Source: Desulfomicrobium orale DSM 12838 (lineage in GTDB: Bacteria; Desulfobacterota; Desulfovibrionia; Desulfovibrionales; Desulfomicrobiaceae). Taken from it: a DNA stretch of 64,000 nucleotides. The position numbers were made by a program, and so were the translations under genes. Positions 8,859-21,844 of the stretch are shown here, piece by piece. The notes beneath the pieces were generated by a model that saw nothing but the letters and a program-made list of their open reading frames with translations, was not told the origin of the DNA and searched no databases. The stretch covers positions 2,356,001 through 2,420,000 of the forward strand of contig NZ_CP014230.1 in NCBI RefSeq assembly GCF_001553625.1, in the 5' to 3' direction. Positions within the stretch are counted from its first letter, which is position 1; every line of letters starts with the position of its first letter.

Positions 8859-10961
8859 TCAGATCAGGCCTTTTTCGGCCTGAGCCTGTATGGCTGTGAT
8901 GGCCACGGTGTTGACGATATCGGGCACGGTGCATCCCCGGCTCAGATCGTTCACGGGCTTGTTGAGCCCCTGAAGGACCGGGCCGATGGCCACGGCGTTG
9001 GCCGCGCGCTGCACCGCCTTGTACGTGTTGTTGCCGGTGTTCAGATCCGGGAAGACGAAAACCGTGGCTCTGCCGGCCACTTCACTGTCGGGCAGTTTCT
9101 TGCTGGCCACTTCGGGATCAATGGCCGCGTCATACTGCAAGGGTCCTTCCAGCTTCAAACCCGGAGCCTGTTCCCGCGCCAGCCGGGTGGCTTCCACCAC
9201 CAGATCCACATCGCCGCCCGCACCGGAATCCCCGGTGGAATAGGACAGCATCGCCACTCGCGGCTCCACGCCGAAAATACGCGCCGTTTCCGCGGAACTG
9301 ATGGCTATCTCGGCCAGCTGAACCGCTGTCGGATTGGGATTGACGGCGCAGTCGCCGAAAACCAGGACCCGGTCCTTCAGGCACATCAGGAACACGCTGG
9401 ACACGATGGACGCTCCCGGCCTCGTCTTGATGATCTGGAAGGCCGGACGGATGGTGTGGGCGGTGGTATTGACGGCTCCGGAAACCATGCCGTCGGCCTG
9501 CCCCTTATAGACCATCATGGTACCGAAATAGGTGGGATCGACCATGCTGTCCTGCGCCAGCTCTCTGGACATGCCCTTTTTCTTCCGCATCTCCAAAAAA
9601 GTAGACACATAGTCTTCGTAGTTCGGAGAGGCCGCCGGGGAGACGATATTGGCTCCGGCCAGATTCAGCCCCATCTGGGAGGTCATGGACGAAATGGTCT
9701 TGGCGTCGCCCAGAATGGTCAGGTCCGCCACGCCCCGGCGCAGCAGAATATCCGCCGCACGCAGGATGCGCTCGTCGTTGCCTTCGGGCAGAACGATATG
9801 CTGCCGGTGCTTCTTGGCCTTCTCGATGAGCGCGTATTCGAACATCTGCGGTGTGACCTTGCTCGATTTCCGGGCGTTGAGGCGTCCGCGCAGTTCCTCC
9901 GTATTCACGTTCTCCTCGAAAATACCCAGAGCCGTGGCGATTTTTTTCTGATCGCCCGGCTCGATCTTGCCATACATGTTGTACAGACGCCGGGCGGTCT
10001 GGAAAGTGGCTTCCCGGCCCAGCAGAACGGGTACGGGCATGCCTGTCCAGCCGTCCACCAGCCGGGAAAGAGTCTTGCTGGGGGCAATGCCGCCGGTCAG
10101 CAGAATGCCAGCGATGTCCGGATAGGAGGACGACTGTCTGGAGGCCAGACTGCTGACGATGATGTCCTGCCGGTCGCCCGGCGTGACCACAAGGCTTCCC
10201 TGTTCGATGTAATTCAGAAAATTTTCGATCTGCATGGCCGCCACGACAATATCGTTCACCTGCGCGCCCAGCCCTTCCTTGCCGTAGAGGACCTCGGCGC
10301 CGATCCACTTCATGACGTCGGCCACGGTGGGTTTGCCCAGAATGGCCACCTCGGGAATGGTGTAAAGAAGCAGCTCCGGCCGCTCCAGACTCTCCTGCAG
10401 GGTCCGGCGCAGCGCTTCCCGGTCGGGGAGAGCCGTGCGGTTGATGACGATCCCCAGAATATCCGTGGACTTTTCGGTAAAGGACTCCACCGCCAGCTTG
10501 GTTGAACTGACAAGCTCGGCTTCCGTCTTCTGGTTGCCGTTGATGACAATCAGAAGCGGCGAACCGAGATTGGCCGCAATGTCCGCGTTGATGTCGAACT
10601 CGAAGGTGTGGCTGCTGCCCTGGAAGTCGGTCCCCTCCAGCAGCACGAAATCACACCGCTCTTCCAGTTCCTTGTATTTGTTGATGATCCTCTCGATGAG
10701 CAGGGCCTGCTGACCGGCATTAACCAGATCCTTGGCCTGCTTCATGGTCAGGGCGTAGGTTTCCTCGTATCGCAGTCCCAGATAGAACTGGGACAGAACC
10801 AGATCGATGTCGTGGTCCTTCCGGTCCGAGTCGTCACTGATGATGGGACGGAAAAATCCGACCCGGCGGATGTCGCGCAGAAGCATCTGCATGACGCCGA
10901 GCACAATGGCCGATTTTCCGCTCCGTGATTCCGTAGCCGTGATATACAGATTTTTTGACAT
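8859..10961 (-). CDS. pta: Phosphate acetyltransferase, long form with N-terminal BioD-like and DRTGG regions
   Basis: 700 residues; makes acetyl phosphate from acetyl-CoA. The N-terminal part (about 1-220) begins like a P-loop dethiobiotin-synthetase-type domain (YITATESRSGKSAIVLG), a DRTGG-type regulatory region follows, and the C-terminal third (from about residue 375) is the catalytic domain (LPEGNDERILRAADILLRRG, DGMVSGAVNTTAHTIRPAFQ, VFPDLNTGNNTYKAVQRAA). The length matches the Pta form of Desulfovibrio and enterics. A strong GGAAGG ribosome site precedes ATG. It is separated from the upstream Fe-S subunit gene by 238 bases, so an internal promoter is possible. Confidence 0.96.
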   Translation of the reverse strand: MSKNLYITATESRSGKSAIVLGVMQMLLRDIRRVGFFRPIISDDSDRKDHDIDLVLSQFYLGLRYEETYALTMKQAKDLVNAGQQALLIERIINKYKELEERCDFVLLEGTDFQGSSHTFEFDINADIAANLGSPLLIVINGNQKTEAELVSSTKLAVESFTEKSTDILGIVINRTALPDREALRRTLQESLERPELLLYTIPEVAILGKPTVADVMKWIGAEVLYGKEGLGAQVNDIVVAAMQIENFLNYIEQGSLVVTPGDRQDIIVSSLASRQSSSYPDIAGILLTGGIAPSKTLSRLVDGWTGMPVPVLLGREATFQTARRLYNMYGKIEPGDQKKIATALGIFEENVNTEELRGRLNARKSSKVTPQMFEYALIEKAKKHRQHIVLPEGNDERILRAADILLRRGVADLTILGDAKTISSMTSQMGLNLAGANIVSPAASPNYEDYVSTFLEMRKKKGMSRELAQDSMVDPTYFGTMMVYKGQADGMVSGAVNTTAHTIRPAFQIIKTRPGASIVSSVFLMCLKDRVLVFGDCAVNPNPTAVQLAEIAISSAETARIFGVEPRVAMLSYSTGDSGAGGDVDLVVEATRLAREQAPGLKLEGPLQYDAAIDPEVASKKLPDSEVAGRATVFVFPDLNTGNNTYKAVQRAANAVAIGPVLQGLNKPVNDLSRGCTVPDIVNTVAITAIQAQAEKGLI

Positions 10962-11018
10962 GATCGCTTCCTTCCATACCGATTGCTTGTCAGGATATGT
11001 TCCGGCTCTGCCTGTTAC

Positions 11019-11050
11019 GACAAACTGGTTGGCCGCACAATTTGTTTGTC
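11019..11050. repeat. Inverted repeat upstream of pta
   Basis: GACAAAC (11019-11025) and GTTTGTC (11044-11050) form a 7-bp inverted repeat with an 18-base spacer, 58 bases upstream of the pta start. It could be an operator or chance; no clear sigma-70 promoter is visible next to it. Confidence 0.3.
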
Positions 11051-11151
11051 ATCCCTGAAACGGATTCCATTCCGGGAAAAGCGCCTTCGGACAGATATCC
11101 GGGCACGAAAATATTCCGGCGGGCTGCTGAAGCCATGTCCCAATATATGGC

Positions 11152-11177
11152 GCGCTCCAGGAAACGCCCTGAAGCGC
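11152..11177 (-). other. Intercistronic hairpin after the Fe-S subunit gene
   Basis: A 10-bp stem with one mismatch (GCGCTCCAGG against CCTGAAGCGC) and a six-base loop lies 22 bases beyond the stop codon of the Fe-S subunit gene. There is no T tract, so it looks like an mRNA-stabilising or attenuating structure and not a full terminator. Confidence 0.5.
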
Positions 11178-11199
11178 ACCGCGAAACAAACCGCTGCCG

Positions 11200-12489
11200 T
11201 CACAATGTTTCGGCGTAAATCTCCATGACGTGCTTCACCGCCACCTTGTCCTGATGGCGGGACAGCATGTCCGAGAGTTGCAGCATGCAGGCCGGACAAC
11301 TGGTAGCCACGACATCGGCCTTGGCGGCCACAATGCTGTCGCGCTTGCGGGTGCCGATGTCCTTGGACAGATCGTAATGCTGCAGGTTGAAACTGCCGCC
11401 GCAGCCGCAGCAGTAGTCCGCCTCGGCCATTTCCACGAACTCCACACCGGGGTTACTCCGCAGAAGCGCCCTCGGCTGTTCCGAAACTTTCATGGATTTT
11501 TTCAGATGACAGGGGTCGTGGTACGTCACCCTGAGGCCCGAGCCTTCGGCGGGCAGGGCCGCTTGCAGCACATCCACCATGAATTGGCTCACGTCCACGA
11601 CTTTGGCGCTCAGAGCCGCGATGCGTTCCTGGACACCTTGGGACTTGTCTCCGGACATGAGAGGCCAGATTTCATGCATGGTGGCCGTACAGGTGGCACA
11701 GGGCGTCAGCAGATAGTCGAAGCTTTCCTTCTCGAAGAGCTCCAGATTGGCCATGACCAGCTTGTCGAAGGATTCCTTGTCGCCCGAAGCCAGAGCCGGG
11801 ATGCCGCAGCAGGCCTGACCGGCGGGCATGTATACGCCGATCCCGTGATGATCCAGGGCCTTCAGCACGGCCTGACCCACCTGCGGGTAGATCTTGTCCA
11901 CCACGCAGCCGGAAAAAAAGGCCACCCGGTACCCGCCCTTGCCCGGAGGAGTGGAACGGGACGGCTCCAGCTTGCGTAAGGGCGTCTTGGCCAAAGGCAT
12001 GAAATGCCTGTCGCCCACTACGGGGGCGTTGATCCGCGCGCAGGACGAGCCGATAATCTCGCTGGCCGGCTTGGTGAACAGGCTCTGAAATCTGGAGGCC
12101 ACGTCCAGCAGGGAGTTGAACAGAGCCGGCTTGGTCAGAAGACCTTTGAAAATGGCCTTCTTGATCGGGGAAAGGCCCATGTAGGAGCTCACGATGACCC
12201 GCGCCTTCAGGAAGATGTCCAGCACCTTCACTCCGCTGGGACAGTTGAACGCACAGGAACCGCACAGCAGACATCGGTTCAGCTTCTCCTGCACCCCGCC
12301 GGGATCCTTGATCATTTCGTGGGACAGATTTTCCAGCAGAGCGATCTTGCCCCGGGCCACATCCCCTTCGTTCATGGATTCGGCAAACACCGGACAGACG
12401 GCCTGACACATGCCGCAACGCATGCAGGCGACCATCTGGTCGTCCAGTTCGTGCAGCATCCCGGCCAGCTGATGTACATCCGTACTCAT
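11200..12489 (-). CDS. Lactate dehydrogenase Fe-S subunit (GlcF-like, CCG-domain)
   Basis: 429 residues. Two [4Fe-4S] motifs occur near the N-terminus (CMRCGMCQAVCP and CLLCGSCAFNCP), and two cysteine-rich CCG domains follow (FFSGCVVDKIYP...ACCGIP...TPCATC and YHDPCHLKKS...CCGCGG...SCPACM). This is the architecture of glycolate oxidase GlcF and of the Fe-S partner of Desulfovibrio D-lactate dehydrogenase. It would take electrons from the FAD subunit (glcD-like) and pass them to the membrane. The frame is open further upstream, but the ATG at 12489 has GGAGG six to eight bases before it and lies two bases after the glcD stop, so I take it as the start. Confidence 0.9.
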   Translation of the reverse strand: MSTDVHQLAGMLHELDDQMVACMRCGMCQAVCPVFAESMNEGDVARGKIALLENLSHEMIKDPGGVQEKLNRCLLCGSCAFNCPSGVKVLDIFLKARVIVSSYMGLSPIKKAIFKGLLTKPALFNSLLDVASRFQSLFTKPASEIIGSSCARINAPVVGDRHFMPLAKTPLRKLEPSRSTPPGKGGYRVAFFSGCVVDKIYPQVGQAVLKALDHHGIGVYMPAGQACCGIPALASGDKESFDKLVMANLELFEKESFDYLLTPCATCTATMHEIWPLMSGDKSQGVQERIAALSAKVVDVSQFMVDVLQAALPAEGSGLRVTYHDPCHLKKSMKVSEQPRALLRSNPGVEFVEMAEADYCCGCGGSFNLQHYDLSKDIGTRKRDSIVAAKADVVATSCPACMLQLSDMLSRHQDKVAVKHVMEIYAETL

Positions 12490-12491
12490 GG

Positions 12492-13880
12492 CTAGCCTCC
12501 GATGATCTTGCCGGGGTTGAGCAGGTAATTCGGGTCCACCGCCTTTTTCAGCCGTCGTGAATAAATGATGGAGGCTCTGGAAGTTTCCTTTTCCAGCCAT
12601 TTGGACTTGGCGATGCCGATGCCGTGTTCACCGGACAGGGTGCCGCCCAGGCGCAGGGCCACGTCGAAAATCTCGTCCACGGCCTGCTCCACACGATGGA
12701 ACTCCTCCTTGTCGCGCCGGTCGGTGAGAATGGTCGGATGCAGGTTGCCGTCGCCGGCATGGCCGAAGGTGCCGATCTGCAGACGATGTTTCTCGCCGAT
12801 CTCGTTGATGGCCTTGATCATGGCCGGAATCTGGCTGCGCGGCACGGTGGCGTCCTCCAGCACGGTGGTCGGACGGGCTCGGGCCAGGGCGGGCAATGCG
12901 TTTCTGCGCGCTTCCCAGAGCTTGGTCTTTTCGGCGGCGTCCTTGGCCAGCTGCACCCGCGTGGCCCCCTGCTTCTTACATATTTCTACCACCTTGGCCG
13001 CATCGTCCTCCACCAGGGCCGTATGTCCGCCGTCCACTTCGATCAGCAGGATGGCAGCCGCGTCGCGGGGCAGGCCGGCTTTGGTGAAGTCATCCACGTA
13101 CTTGATGGAGGCGTTGTCCAGAAACTCCAGCGTACAGGGCACGATCTTGTTGGAGATGATGGCCGCCACCGTCTCCGAAGCCTTGTTGATGTCGTCGAAC
13201 TCGGCCAGCATGGCCTTGGAGGCCACTGGCGGCGGCACGAGCTTCAGGATGATCTCATCGAACACACCCAGAGTGCCTTCGGAGCCCACCATGAGCTGGG
13301 CGATATTGAGACCCGTGACGCACTTTACGGTCTTCCCGCCGGATTTGACGTACTCACCCTCGACGTTCCAGAAATTCACGCCCATGACATAGTCTTTGGT
13401 CACGCCATATTTGAGGCCGCGCAGCCCTCCGGCGTTCTCGGCCACGTTGCCGCCCATGGTGGAGACAGACTGGGAGCCCGGATCCGGCGGATAGAAGAGG
13501 CCGTGGCGGGCTACCTCGGCGGCGAATTTGGAAGTAACCACGCCGGGCTGGACCACGGCGTAAAGGTCTTCCTCGTTGATCTCCAGAATTTTGTTCATCC
13601 CGTTGGTCAGGATGACCACCCCGTGCTCCTTGGTGGGGATGGTCCCGCCGCTCAGATTGGTGCCCGCGCCCCGGACCGTCATGGGCAGCTTGTTTTCGTT
13701 GCACAGGGCCACGGTTTTTCCGAGCTGTTCACTGGAGGACGGCCGCAGAACCAGTTCCGGGACGACGGCATCCAGCACAGCGGCATCATACGAATAGGCA
13801 TGCCGGTCAGCTTCGCTGTCCAGCACGTTTGCTTTGCCCAACAGATTCCTGAACTCGGTCAGCAGACTCGACGAAATCAT
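12492..13880 (-). CDS. glcD: FAD-linked lactate (glycolate-type) dehydrogenase, catalytic subunit
   Basis: 462 residues of the FAD-binding GlcD/Dld-II family; oxidises a 2-hydroxy acid (here most likely D-lactate) to the oxo acid. The FAD-binding motif VRGAGTNLSGGTIP, the PPDPGS loop, GGNVAENAGG and C-terminal GHAGDGNLHPTI and SGEHGIGIAKSKW are all intact. AAGGAG precedes ATG. Placement between lactate permease and the Fe-S subunit supports lactate and not glycolate as substrate; the exact stereoisomer is inference from Desulfovibrio homologues. Confidence 0.92.
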   Translation of the reverse strand: MISSSLLTEFRNLLGKANVLDSEADRHAYSYDAAVLDAVVPELVLRPSSSEQLGKTVALCNENKLPMTVRGAGTNLSGGTIPTKEHGVVILTNGMNKILEINEEDLYAVVQPGVVTSKFAAEVARHGLFYPPDPGSQSVSTMGGNVAENAGGLRGLKYGVTKDYVMGVNFWNVEGEYVKSGGKTVKCVTGLNIAQLMVGSEGTLGVFDEIILKLVPPPVASKAMLAEFDDINKASETVAAIISNKIVPCTLEFLDNASIKYVDDFTKAGLPRDAAAILLIEVDGGHTALVEDDAAKVVEICKKQGATRVQLAKDAAEKTKLWEARRNALPALARARPTTVLEDATVPRSQIPAMIKAINEIGEKHRLQIGTFGHAGDGNLHPTILTDRRDKEEFHRVEQAVDEIFDVALRLGGTLSGEHGIGIAKSKWLEKETSRASIIYSRRLKKAVDPNYLLNPGKIIGG

Positions 13881-13912
13881 GAAGCACTCCTTAAAATACG
13901 GTGCGGAATACA

Positions 13913-13940
13913 GTCCCGGAAGCCTTGCGGCCTCCGGGAC
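13913..13940 (-). other. Intercistronic hairpin between lctP and glcD
   Basis: A 12-bp stem with one mismatched pair (GTCCCGGAAGCC against GGCCTCCGGGAC) and a TTGC loop (GCAA on the transcript) lies just after the lctP stop and 33 bases before glcD. No T tract follows, so it may adjust mRNA stability or partially attenuate transcription. Confidence 0.6.
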
Positions 13941-13949
13941 GTCCAGGAC

Positions 13950-15659
13950 TCAGAACAGATGGGGCAGGAACACGAAGCACATGAGGCTGGCGATGATGCC
14001 TACGACGACTCCGTAGAGAAGGAACGGCCAGAAGGTGCGCTTCAGAATCATGCCTTCGGCGCCCACAAGGCCGGTCACCGCGCAGGCCGCCACAATATTG
14101 TGGATGCATACCATGTTGCCCATGGCGCCGCCTGCCGCCTGGGCGGCCACGATGATTTGGCGCGGCATGTTCAGATGTTCGGCCACGCCCCACTGAAACT
14201 CGCCGAAGAGCATGTCGGAAACCGTGTTGGAGCCGGTGATGAATGCTCCGAGACCACCCACGAAGGAAGCCAGCAGAGGCCAGGCGTTTCCGGCCATGGC
14301 GGCCACGGCGGTGGCCATGGCGAGCGGCATGGAGGGATAGTTGTTGGGGTTCAGGACCGCATCGGCCACGCCGGAGCCGCGGAAGATGGAAACCAGAGCC
14401 ACGGCGGCGAAGAGCGCGATGGTCGGGGCCTTCATCTTGGCGATGCTTTCGGTCCAGGCCGCGCTCACGGCCTTGCCGTTCATCTTGTGCAGCAGGATGG
14501 TCAGAAGTGAAATGAGAATGAACGGAGTTCCGGGCAGGTACAGATAATCAATGGAAGCCGAAACATTGGAAAAGCCCAGAATGTTGGTGAAGGGAATCTT
14601 CTGGGCCGTGAGCCACCCTTTGAGACCCAGTTGGGGGATACGGGTCAAGACCAGCACGCCGCCGATGAGAACGTACGGCAGCCAAGCCATGAACTGGCTC
14701 ATGTGCGGCTTGAATTCCGTGGCCTCGGCCGTGGTGATGGAACCGGTCCACTCGGCGGGCCAGGTCTTCTGCGGGCCGAAATCCCAGATGTCCTTGGGCA
14801 CGCAGAACCCCTTCTTGGCGCCGGCGACAATGATACCAAGGCCGATGAGGCCGCCGATCATGGCCGGGAACTCCGGTCCGAGAATCCAGGCGCACAGCAG
14901 ATAAGGAATCAGGAACGCCACGGCGGAAAATACGCAGAACTTCCAGGCGGCAAAGCCTTCGCTCCAGGATTTGTTCTGGCCGTAGAAACGGGTCAGGAAG
15001 CCGAGCATGAAAATGGGCATGATAATGGCCATGGGGCCGTGCATGACCGTCGCCCACAGGCCGATAATCTTGGCGAAAGATTCGAAATTGGTGAAGTTGA
15101 TCCCGGCCGCACCCGAGGCAACGGCAGTGTCGACGAGGGGTGTCAGGGATTTGAAGCCGACCAGCACGGGAGTGCCCACGGCCCCGAAGGTCACCGGGAA
15201 AGAGTTGAAAACCAGGCAGACCACCGCCGCGGCCAGAGGCGGAAAGCCGAGAGCCAGCAGAAGCGGCGCGGCCAGGGCGGCGGGAGTGCCGAAACCGGCG
15301 GCACCTTCGATGAAGGCGGCGAACATATAGCCAATGATGATGGCCTGGATACGGCGGTCGCGGCTGATGTTCTGCATGCCGTACTGGATGGTTTCCATAC
15401 CGCCGGACTGCTTCAGAGTGTACAGAATGAGGATGGCCCCGAAAACGATGATCAGAACGCCGATGGCGACGACGATGCCCTGCAGGGACAGGGCAGCGAT
15501 GTACGAGACGGGAAGCTTCCAGACGAAAAAAGCGCCCATGGCACAGACAAGCCAGGCCAGCGGCATGGCCTTGGTCGAAGGCCAGCGCATACCGACCATG
15601 AGAATGAGAGCCACCAGAATGGGCAGCAGAGCCACCAGAGCCAAGACAGGAATCGACAT
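13950..15659 (-). CDS. lctP: L-lactate permease
   Basis: 569-residue LctP-family transporter, normal length, with more than a dozen hydrophobic helices from the N-terminus ([18 protein letters not shown]) to the C-terminus. Family hallmarks include [35 protein letters not shown] and the late [17 protein letters not shown] and [18 protein letters not shown] segments. It imports lactate with protons at the inner membrane. GGAGGG precedes the ATG. It is second in the operon after por. Confidence 0.96.
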   Translation of the reverse strand: MSIPVLALVALLPILVALILMVGMRWPSTKAMPLAWLVCAMGAFFVWKLPVSYIAALSLQGIVVAIGVLIIVFGAILILYTLKQSGGMETIQYGMQNISRDRRIQAIIIGYMFAAFIEGAAGFGTPAALAAPLLLALGFPPLAAAVVCLVFNSFPVTFGAVGTPVLVGFKSLTPLVDTAVASGAAGINFTNFESFAKIIGLWATVMHGPMAIIMPIFMLGFLTRFYGQNKSWSEGFAAWKFCVFSAVAFLIPYLLCAWILGPEFPAMIGGLIGLGIIVAGAKKGFCVPKDIWDFGPQKTWPAEWTGSITTAEATEFKPHMSQFMAWLPYVLIGGVLVLTRIPQLGLKGWLTAQKIPFTNILGFSNVSASIDYLYLPGTPFILISLLTILLHKMNGKAVSAAWTESIAKMKAPTIALFAAVALVSIFRGSGVADAVLNPNNYPSMPLAMATAVAAMAGNAWPLLASFVGGLGAFITGSNTVSDMLFGEFQWGVAEHLNMPRQIIVAAQAAGGAMGNMVCIHNIVAACAVTGLVGAEGMILKRTFWPFLLYGVVVGIIASLMCFVFLPHLF

Positions 15660-15687
15660 ATATCCCTCCAGTTGAACGATGAATATA

Positions 15688-15726
15688 CCACCGGTCCGGA
15701 AGGTTCCCCCCGTTCCGGACCAGTGG
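15688..15726 (-). other. Intercistronic hairpin between por and lctP
   Basis: Perfect 9-bp arms GGTCCGGAA and TTCCGGACC with an 11-base loop, extended at the base by CCAC/GTGG pairing. It fills most of the 79-base gap between the por stop and lctP start. No T run on the transcript side. Confidence 0.6.
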
Positions 15727-15738
15727 CTTGCCTCCTAC

Positions 15739-19458
<3,720 letters not shown>

Positions 19459-19478
19459 CTAACAAATATCGAGCCAGT
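19459..19478 (-). promoter_or_regulatory. por: Candidate sigma-54 promoter of the lactate operon
   Basis: On the minus strand TGGCTCG-ATAT-TTGTT matches the -24/-12 consensus TGGCACG-N4-TTGCW at all but two positions; the GG element and the T of the -12 element are ten bases apart as required. It would start transcription about 65 bases before the por ATG. Sigma-54 control of the equivalent Desulfovibrio vulgaris operon is established knowledge; the site here is a by-eye match with the -12 GC changed to GT. Confidence 0.5.
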
Positions 19479-19583
19479 CCATGGAATGCGCCCAACAGCT
19501 TAAAATAATATAATCCAAGAGTGAAGATGCAAACCATATCCTTTCCCAGGCTGATCCTGTCCTAAAAAGCAGAAATTTCTCTC

Positions 19584-19611
19584 TTTTCTTCTCTTGGATA
19601 AGAGAAGAAAA
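19584..19611. promoter_or_regulatory. Perfect 12-bp palindrome, possible upstream activator site for por
   Basis: TTTTCTTCTCTT-GGAT-AAGAGAAGAAAA is a perfect inverted repeat with a four-base centre. It lies about 110-135 bases upstream of the candidate -24 element, the distance at which sigma-54 enhancer-binding proteins usually bind. A second half-site, TCTTCTCTT, occurs at 19666-19674. As a plus-strand hairpin followed by T6 it could also be read as a terminator, but no plus-strand gene precedes it. Confidence 0.45.
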
Positions 19612-20024
19612 AATTTTTTAAAAATCAAACAACCCTGCGTGTACACTGCGTTTCCACAGCCAATCTCTTCTCTTTCCGGTGACACACAAGGATATCCTTT
19701 TTTTCAGAATCCATCCCAATATTTCGAGCAGCATTTTTTGCTCAGAAAACAATATAAATACCAAATGATTACAGTAAGAGTCTCAAAAATTTTTAGAAAT
19801 TTGTCTGTTTTTTAATACTTCCATAGAATCACTTTTTCTATCATATTTTGGTTGACTAAACAACCATTGCCCTCCACACTTTCCTCGTGCGGTTCAAGAC
19901 AGGAACACACATTTACTCCACTTGAAGATCAGGATTCTATCATCACTCTTCATGAGCTATCCCCCCAGCCCATACAGTGAAAGGATGGAGTCCTGCTTCA
20001 AGAACAGCCACAGGTAATCCTTAG
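19612..20024. other. AT-rich non-coding stretch upstream of the por promoter
   Basis: About 400 bases, clearly richer in A and T than the neighbourhood, especially 19740-19860. No reading frame with a ribosome site or recognisable product on either strand. It holds the second TCTTCTCTT half-site and ends at a TTAG that borders the insertion-sequence remnant. Confidence 0.6.
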
Positions 20025-20620
20025 ATAGTGCCGTCAAATTATTTCTGCCCACAATGAGATACACCTGATTTGCACGGCGGCAAGGAAGGAGAGGCTTCGT
20101 TTTGCATAACGCGTGGCGATGCCACGCCATCTCTTGAGGTGAAGAAAGGCGTTCCCGACCAGGTGGCGTACACGGTACAGTTCTCTGTCATAATCGCGCT
20201 GTTCCCTGCGATTTTTTCTGGGCGGGATGACGGGCTGGCAGCCGGACTCAACAACCTTGTCTGTAAGTTCATTGCTGTCATATCCGCGATCAGCCAAAAG
20301 CATCTCCGCGCTCAAGCCGTCAATCAATGCGCACGCTTCCTTGCAATCAGCTCTGGTACCTTCTGTAACAGCAACTCTGAGCGGCATACCATGCGCATCC
20401 ACGGCCAGATGTATTTTGGTGTTGAGCCCCCTTTTGCGCAGCTCATCGCCTGGTTGCCGCCAACCGCTCCGGCAGCATGGGGATGCACTTTGCAATGTCT
20501 CGCATCAATCATCAGCCACTCATAGTCAGGCTCAATCAGGAGCACTTCAAGGAGTTTTTCCCAAACACCCCGGTCACGCCAACGGCAAAATCGGCGAATG
20601 AGGTGCCTCAAAAATCAAAT
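20025..20620 (-). mobile_element. Truncated IS5-family (IS427-like, two-frame) insertion sequence remnant
   Basis: The element begins directly after a TTAG at 20021-20024, the YTAR target type of this group. It runs on the minus strand; its transposase 3' end is complete but the 5' end is cut near 20611-20620, so about 45 N-terminal codons and the terminal repeat on that side are missing. The right boundary is approximate. It differs in sequence from the elements at 44.5-47.0 kb. Confidence 0.75.
20034..20611 (-). pseudogene. IS5-family transposase, 5'-truncated and catalytically damaged
   Basis: Two overlapping frames (20324-20611 and 20034-20495) encode one DDE transposase split by a -1 shift at the slippery GCA-AAA-GGG-GGC (20427-20435). 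The first frame starts abruptly at [20 protein letters not shown], well inside the family domain, so the N-terminus is lost. The first DDE aspartate is seen in MIDARHCKVHPHAAGA and the second in LLADRGYDSNEL. At the third position the family reads YxxRHLVENAF, but here it is RHLVGNAF: the catalytic glutamate is glycine (GGG). Both defects mean it cannot be active. The transposase reading direction is away from htpX. Confidence 0.8.
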
Positions 20621-20733
20621 CGTGCTTGACAGCCCGCGCCGGGACACTAGATGTACGCGGGCCGTCTGCCTTCCGGGACTGCCGCAGCTCCCGGCGGACC
20701 GGCCGGACCATCACCGACCTTATGGAGGCGTTC

Positions 20734-21579
20734 ATGAATCAGATGCTGAAGACCACTTTCCTGCTGACCGCCCTGACCCTGATCCTGGTGGCCATGGGCG
20801 GGGCCATCGGCGGAAAATCCGGCATGCTTGTCGCGTTTCTCGTGGCCGGAGGCATGAATTTCTTCGCCTACTGGAACTCGGACAAGATCGTGCTGCGCAT
20901 GTACAACGCCCGGCAGGTGACCCGCGAGGAAAGCCCCGATTTTTACGGCCTTATAGAAAACTTGGCGCACAAGGCGGGCATGCCCATGCCCAAGGTGTAT
21001 GTCATTCCTTCCGACAGCCCCAACGCCTTCGCCACGGGCCGCAATCCGGAAAACGCCGCCGTGGCGGCCACCCAGGGTATCATGCGCATTCTGTCCAGGG
21101 ACGAACTGGAAGGAGTCATGGCCCATGAACTGGCCCACGTCCGCAACCGGGACACCCTCATCTCGACGGTGGCGGCCACCATTGCCGGAGCCATTTCCAT
21201 GCTGGCCAACATGCTGCAATGGGGAGCCATCTTCGGCATGGGCCGCAGCGACGAAGAAGGCGGCGGCAGCGTTCTGGGCAGCCTGGCCCTGGCCATCATC
21301 GCGCCCATCGCTGCCATGGTAGTGCAGATGGCCGTGTCCCGCTCCAGAGAATTCCTGGCCGACGAGACCGGGGCGGCCATCTGCGGCAAGCCCCGCGCTT
21401 TGGCCGGAGCCCTGCAGAAACTGCAAATGGCCGCGGGCCGGATACCCATGCAGGAGGCCACCCCGGCCACCTCGCACATGTTCATCGTCAATCCGCTCAC
21501 GGGCAGCCGGATAGCGTCTCTCTTTTCCACGCACCCGTCCACGGAAGAGCGCATCGCCCGCCTCATGGCCATGGGCTGA
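20734..21579 (+). CDS. htpX: HtpX, membrane zinc metalloprotease
   Basis: 281 residues, M48 family, a quality-control protease of the inner membrane. Two N-terminal membrane helices ([20 protein letters not shown] and the next), the zinc motif HELAH in [14 protein letters not shown], two further helices near residues 145-185, and the [11 protein letters not shown] motif that supplies the third zinc ligand. The ATG at 20734 has GGAGG six bases upstream; the frame is open 108 bases further up but without such a site. The IS remnant lies just over 100 bases upstream, so the native promoter region may have been shortened. Confidence 0.94.
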   Translation: MNQMLKTTFLLTALTLILVAMGGAIGGKSGMLVAFLVAGGMNFFAYWNSDKIVLRMYNARQVTREESPDFYGLIENLAHKAGMPMPKVYVIPSDSPNAFATGRNPENAAVAATQGIMRILSRDELEGVMAHELAHVRNRDTLISTVAATIAGAISMLANMLQWGAIFGMGRSDEEGGGSVLGSLALAIIAPIAAMVVQMAVSRSREFLADETGAAICGKPRALAGALQKLQMAAGRIPMQEATPATSHMFIVNPLTGSRIASLFSTHPSTEERIARLMAMG

Positions 21580-21626
21580 GGTCTTTTTCCGGGCACCACA
21601 AAGCTCGCGTAAATCCCCCTCCCCTG

Positions 21627-21672
21627 AAGCCCCGGATGTTTTGGCCTGACCAGAGCGTCCGGGGCTTCTTTT
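21627..21672 (+). terminator. Rho-independent terminator of htpX
   Basis: AAGCCCCGGA and TCCGGGGCTT form a perfect stem around a loop of about 20 bases, followed by CTTTTACTTTT. It begins about 48 bases after the htpX stop codon. Confidence 0.8.
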
Positions 21673-21844
21673 ACTTTTCACATGAAGGATCAAACCGGAG
21701 GCGTGGCGAGTCCCGGCGGTCAAGTCCATACCCCGCCACTTCCCATCATGGATGGAGCGATTCCACTTGGATAGCCCGGATGAATTCCGGGTTGTTTTTT
21801 GATGACACAGAAGAGAAGAACACGGCAGAGCCCTTCACCCGGGG

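Noticed and set aside
7962-10505. An 847-codon open frame on the plus strand opposite ackA and pta
   Set aside because: Antisense shadow of two well-identified genes; histidine/glycine/arginine-rich composition typical of reverse frames in GC-rich DNA and no ribosome site.
12624-14510. A 628-codon plus-strand frame opposite glcD and lctP
   Set aside because: Spans two genes and their gap on the other strand; no product features.
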